NCBI GenBank assembly: GCA_050701115.1
Contig: JBOHER010000073.1
Coordinates: forward strand, 1 to 8,900
From: JBOHER01 sp050701115
GTDB lineage: Bacteria > Actinomycetota > Actinomycetes > Mycobacteriales > Pseudonocardiaceae
Reading direction: 5' to 3'
DNA length: 8,900 nucleotides
Notes under the pieces: model-generated
Databases searched by the model: none
The model's input: the letters and a program-made list of their open reading frames with translations, nothing else
Told to the model about the DNA's origin: nothing
Shown: in pieces, positions 5,664 to 8,900 of the stretch
How the letters are laid out: each line of letters opens with the position of its first letter
How positions within the stretch are numbered: the first letter of the stretch is position 1
Position numbers and translations under genes: made by a program

Positions 5664-8600
5664 CGACGGCCCCCTCGGACAGGGCGAACACCTTGCGCAG
5701 ATCGCCGGTGGACAGTTCGGTGAGCCAGCCTTCGCCGTCGCTGATGACCAGGTTGGCCAGCGCCTTCTTCTCCTCGATCATCTCGTCGATCTTTTCCTCG
5801 AGGGTGCCGGTGCAGATGAACTTGCGCACCTGCACGTTGCGTTTCTGTCCTATGCGGAACGCGCGGTCGGTGGCCTGGTTCTCCACCGCGGGGTTCCACC
5901 ACCGGTCCAGGTGGATGACGTGGTTGGCGGCGGTGAGGTTCAGGCCGGTGCCGCCCGCCTTCAACGACAGCAGGAAGATCGGCGGGCCGTCCTCGGACTG
6001 GAAGCGTTCGACCAGCTCGTCGCGCCGCTTCTTCGGGGTGCCGCCGTGCAGGTAGGCCACATCGGTGCCGAACCGCGCGGCCAGGTGCGGCAGCAGCATC
6101 TCGGCGAACTCGGTGAACTGGGTGAAGCACAGCACCTTGTCGCCCTCGGCGAGGATCTCCTCCAGAATCTCCTCGAGCCGGATGACCTTGCCGGAGCGCG
6201 TGCCCACTGCGGAGCGATCGTGCATCAGCTGTGCCGGGTGGTTGCACACCTGCTTGAGTTTGGCCATCGCGGCCAGCACGTTGCCGCGACGCGCGATGCC
6301 CTCGGAGTCGGCGATCTTTTCCATCATGTCGTCGACGACCACCTGGTAGAGCGAAGCCTGCTCGGCGGTGAGCTGGCAGTACTGCTTGATCTCGATCTTC
6401 TCGGGCAGGTCGTCGATGATCGCCGGGTCGGTCTTGAGCCTGCGCAGCACGTATGGACGGGTGATGGCCTGCAGCCGCTGTGCGGCCTCGGTCTGCCCGT
6501 GGCGTTCCACCGGGATGGCGTACCGGGTGCGGAACAGTTCCGGGGTGCCGAGCATGCCGGGGTTGAGGAAGTCCATGATCGACCACAGCTCGGCCAGCCG
6601 GTTCTCCACCGGCGTGCCGGTCAGCGCGATCCGGTGTTCGGCGCGTAACTTGCGGATGGCCTTGGCGGAGCGGGACAGGCTGTTCTTCACCGCCTGCGCC
6701 TCGTCCAGCACGACCCGCTGCCAGTCGTATTCGGCGAGTTCGTCGATGTCCCTCGTCGCCGTGGCATAGGTGGTGACGATCAGGTCGGTCTCGGCCAGCT
6801 GGGTAGTGAGGGCGTCGCCGTGCAGGCGGACAGGTCCGTGATGGGCATACACTCGCAGGCCGGGCGCGAACTTGGTGGCCTCCCGCTGCCAGTTGCCGAC
6901 CAGCGACATCGGGCACAGCAGCAGGGTGGGTCCGGCCTCGGGCTCTTCGGTGCCACTCCCGCCCCACCGCCCCATTCGCTGGGCGGATTCCAGGGCCAGC
7001 AACTGGACGGTCTTGCCGAGGCCCATGTCGTCGGCCAGGCAGGCGCCCAGCCCTAGTGAGGAAAGGAACGCCAGCCAGGACAGGCCGCGCTGCTGGTAGG
7101 GCCGCAACTCGGCGCCGAACCCCTCGGGCGGCGGCAGCGGGCGCAGCGACTGGGCCGCGGTGCCCTCGAGGAGGTCGCCCAGCCAGCCGTCGGCGCGTAC
7201 CGCGGTGATCCCCAGCGGGACGTCGACGTCGTCGGGGTGGCTGGCGGCGAGCGCGAGGATTTCCGCGGCGGTTTTCTTGCCGGTGGGTTCGCGCCGCAGA
7301 AACTCCAGGCCACGGAGCAGCTGCTCGGGATCGGCCGTCACCCACTGGCCGCGCAGCCGCACCATCGGGGCCTTGGTTTCGGCGAGCGCGGCGATCTCCT
7401 CTTCGGTGAGGGCGTCGTCGCCGACCGCAAGCTGCCAGCGGAAGTCGATCAGCTGATCCCGGCCGAATTTGCTGGGCTTGTCCACCACCCCGTCGGTGGG
7501 GGTGCTGGCGGACAGCTTGAGACCCAGCTTCGCGCGGCGGTCCCACCAGGTGGGCAACAGGACCCCGAATCCCGCCTCGTCCAGCGCGGGGGCGGCGACG
7601 GACAGGAAGTGGAAGGCGCCCTGGGCGTCCAGCTCCAGCGCGCACGGCCGGGCTTGTCGCAGGCCGGGCACCAGTTCGGGGTAGATCCGGCTGGCCCGCC
7701 CCAGCTCGCCGAGCAGGAGTTCCTGTGGGCGGTCCAGCCACCGGCGCAGGCCGCCGTCGTCGCTCCAGGCCTGGGCGGCGGCTATCAGCAGGCTGGGGTC
7801 CTCGGTGGACTGCAGCAGGAACTCCAGTCGCCACCGGGACTCGCCGGGGTCGGAACTCCACCCGCCTGGGTCCTCGTCGGGCAACGCGTCCAGGGTGAGC
7901 TGCGGGTCGATTTCGGTGAGCCGGAACGTGGCGCGCGCGGGCCCGGTGCGGCCGACGCCGATGTCGGACCACGGTTGCAGTGACTTTTCGAGCGCGGCGA
8001 GCTCGGCCGGGTCGGCGTCGAATCGCCCGTCGGGGGTGGACAGCGCGGCAAGCCACGATTCGGTGGCGGGCAAATGTTTCGGGCGGCGGCCGCGTCGCGG
8101 CGGCAGGAGATCAAAGTCGGCCGGCAGCTGGTCGCGGACCGCGGCATCGACCAGCGCGTGCAGCGCATCGGTGAGGAGTTCGTGCGGATTGTCCAGGCCG
8201 GGCTCGGCGCGGCAGACCGGCGGCATCGCGGTGACCAGCGCGCCAACGGAGACCACGTCGGGCCCTTGCAGCACCGGGCGCCAGCGGGCCGTCGGCCCGG
8301 TCCCACGGGGGGCGGGTCCCTCGGAGAGGGGTGCGGGGAAGACGCCGCGCACCACGGTCGGCAGGACCCTGCCGCGCACGGTGAGTTCGTGCGCGAATGT
8401 CGCGAGGTCGGCCAGATAGCGGATCGACGCGCCGTACCGGGTTCCCGCGTCATGGCCCATCCCCGCGGCGAGTTCGTCCAGCCAAGCCAGCGCGGTGGCG
8501 GGATCGAGGGAGATCACCGGGACCGTCCACGGCAGCAGGGTCGGTGCCGAGCGGGCCGGTGGGCGTGGGGTGACGCGGATCAGTTCGGGGGAGTCGAGGG

Positions 8601-8805
8601 GTGCCTTGCGCAGTGCGGGCAGCAGGAGGACGGCGTCGCCGGGTTTGCCCGGGTGGATTTCGGCGAGGGCGTCGGCCGGTGCGGCGAAGGGATGGGGCCG
8701 TGCCGAACGCACCGCTTCGCTGCGGCTGGTGACCGTGAGGTCGGAGTCCTCTGCCCACAGGCAGAGGCCGACCGGAGGGGACCAGAATCCATGCAGGACC
8801 AGCAT
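5656..8805 (-). CDS. SNF2-family DEAD/H ATP-dependent helicase/translocase
   Basis: This is a 1049-residue SWI2/SNF2 protein. Residues 1 to about 560 form the actinobacterial N-terminal extension, including the region known as DUF3670/SNF2-associated (about 420-560). The ATPase core follows: motif I DDMGLGKT (592-599, Lys598), motif II DEAQ (701-704), motif III LTGTP (728-732), motif V AGGTGLNL (950-957) and motif VI QATDRAFRIGQ (977-987, arginine finger region R981/R984). The protein is complete and resembles M. tuberculosis HelZ (about 1010 residues by memory), but I do not assign the symbol. Such proteins use ATP to translocate on double-stranded DNA and remodel bound proteins. The ATG start is preceded by GGAAGG with 8-nt spacing (minus strand, 8814-8819). 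The last 8 bases overlap the SWIM gene start, indicating one transcript. All motifs look intact, so the gene is probably functional. Confidence 0.96.
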   Translation of the reverse strand: MLVLHGFWSPPVGLCLWAEDSDLTVTSRSEAVRSARPHPFAAPADALAEIHPGKPGDAVLLLPALRKAPLDSPELIRVTPRPPARSAPTLLPWTVPVISLDPATALAWLDELAAGMGHDAGTRYGASIRYLADLATFAHELTVRGRVLPTVVRGVFPAPLSEGPAPRGTGPTARWRPVLQGPDVVSVGALVTAMPPVCRAEPGLDNPHELLTDALHALVDAAVRDQLPADFDLLPPRRGRRPKHLPATESWLAALSTPDGRFDADPAELAALEKSLQPWSDIGVGRTGPARATFRLTEIDPQLTLDALPDEDPGGWSSDPGESRWRLEFLLQSTEDPSLLIAAAQAWSDDGGLRRWLDRPQELLLGELGRASRIYPELVPGLRQARPCALELDAQGAFHFLSVAAPALDEAGFGVLLPTWWDRRAKLGLKLSASTPTDGVVDKPSKFGRDQLIDFRWQLAVGDDALTEEEIAALAETKAPMVRLRGQWVTADPEQLLRGLEFLRREPTGKKTAAEILALAASHPDDVDVPLGITAVRADGWLGDLLEGTAAQSLRPLPPPEGFGAELRPYQQRGLSWLAFLSSLGLGACLADDMGLGKTVQLLALESAQRMGRWGGSGTEEPEAGPTLLLCPMSLVGNWQREATKFAPGLRVYAHHGPVRLHGDALTTQLAETDLIVTTYATATRDIDELAEYDWQRVVLDEAQAVKNSLSRSAKAIRKLRAEHRIALTGTPVENRLAELWSIMDFLNPGMLGTPELFRTRYAIPVERHGQTEAAQRLQAITRPYVLRRLKTDPAIIDDLPEKIEIKQYCQLTAEQASLYQVVVDDMMEKIADSEGIARRGNVLAAMAKLKQVCNHPAQLMHDRSAVGTRSGKVIRLEEILEEILAEGDKVLCFTQFTEFAEMLLPHLAARFGTDVAYLHGGTPKKRRDELVERFQSEDGPPIFLLSLKAGGTGLNLTAANHVIHLDRWWNPAVENQATDRAFRIGQKRNVQVRKFICTGTLEEKIDEMIEEKKALANLVISDGEGWLTELSTGDLRKVFALSEGAVGE

Positions 8806-8839
8806 GAGTTACGCCTTCCGTCGTCCGCGGTCGGAGGAC

Positions 8840-8845
8840 AGGCTA
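8840..8845 (-). promoter_or_regulatory. Candidate -10 element for the SNF2-SWIM operon
   Basis: On the minus strand this reads TAGCCT, the TAnnnT pattern, 34 bp before the helicase ATG, giving a leader of about 27 nt. The surrounding sequence (ATTCTCCC then GCTAGCCTG) resembles the candidate promoter at 2131-2149. No clear -35 hexamer was found. Confidence 0.35.
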
Positions 8846-8875
8846 GCGGGAGAATGCGACGAGATTGCGGAGGGC

Positions 8876-8900
8876 ATGCCGATGGCAGGGCGGTTTCAGC
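8876..8900 (+). CDS. Possible start of a divergent gene (cut by window end)
   Basis: GGAGGG at 8869-8874 is followed by two in-frame ATGs, at 8876 and 8882. The second has ideal 7-nt spacing. Only eight codons (MPMAGRFQ) are visible before the window ends, so neither the product nor the reality of the gene can be judged. It would be divergent from the helicase gene, sharing the short gap 8806-8875. Confidence 0.3.

Noticed and set aside
4836..5723. 295-codon plus-strand open frame opposite the SWIM gene
   Set aside because: It is antisense to a gene with an intact CxCxnCxH zinc motif; its composition is that of a shadow frame.
5503..6648. 381-codon plus-strand open frame opposite the helicase and SWIM genes
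   Set aside because: It is antisense to well-supported genes, has no recognisable domain and no good ribosome binding site; long antisense frames are expected at this GC content.
5660..8056. Long 798-codon minus-strand open frame inside the helicase gene
   Set aside because: It lies in another frame of the same strand, its product is a low-complexity Arg/Pro/Gly/Ala-rich sequence typical of high-GC shadow frames, and the helicase frame carries all SNF2 motifs.
1..8900. CRISPR arrays, tRNA or rRNA genes, insertion sequences
   Set aside because: No spaced direct repeats, no tRNA-like cloverleaf or rRNA sequence and no transposase were seen on reading the window.

Overview
The window is high-GC DNA with dense coding, GTG/ATG starts and strong third-position G/C. 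It looks like an actinobacterium. The combination of a WXG100-like small protein, a DUF1023 alpha/beta hydrolase and a SNF2/SWIM pair fits a mycelial or corynebacterial-type actinomycete, perhaps Pseudonocardiales. That placement is an inference from gene content only.

Layout from left to right: (1) The 3' part of a NarL/FixJ-type response regulator (1-555, +) is cut by the window edge. (2) A 63-bp inverted-repeat element (584-646) is followed by a decayed gene for a Schlafen AlbA_2 / GHKL-like ATP-binding protein (648-2071, +). Its recognisable coding segments lie in successive frames and are interrupted by a TAG. (3) A three-gene + strand operon (2189-4676) encodes a small ESX/EspC-like helical protein, a 534-residue protein with an N-terminal WXG-like domain fused to a DUF1023 alpha/beta hydrolase, and a predicted lipoprotein. 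The junctions are 5 bp apart and overlapping by 1 bp, so the three are probably co-translated. (4) A convergent intergenic gap (4677-4838) holds a 9-bp-stem hairpin, a 14-bp perfect palindrome and a short minus-strand relic of a LuxR-type HTH domain. (5) On the minus strand, a SNF2-family DEAD/H helicase (8805-5656) overlaps by 8 bp a SWIM zinc-finger protein (5663-4839). (6) The last 95 bp hold the probable helicase promoter and possibly the start of a divergent gene.

How the genes work together: the 2189-4676 operon reads as a type VII secretion-linked unit, with a secretion partner, an exported hydrolase and a surface lipoprotein. The hydrolase carries the WxG turn, while the small protein carries a YxxxE tail. 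This resembles in outline the partner / lipase toxin / lipoprotein immunity arrangement known in firmicute T7SS, which makes it the most interesting hypothesis here, though it is unproven. The helicase and SWIM protein form a conserved actinobacterial pair, probably acting together on DNA. The response regulator and the pseudogene show no evident functional link to either block.
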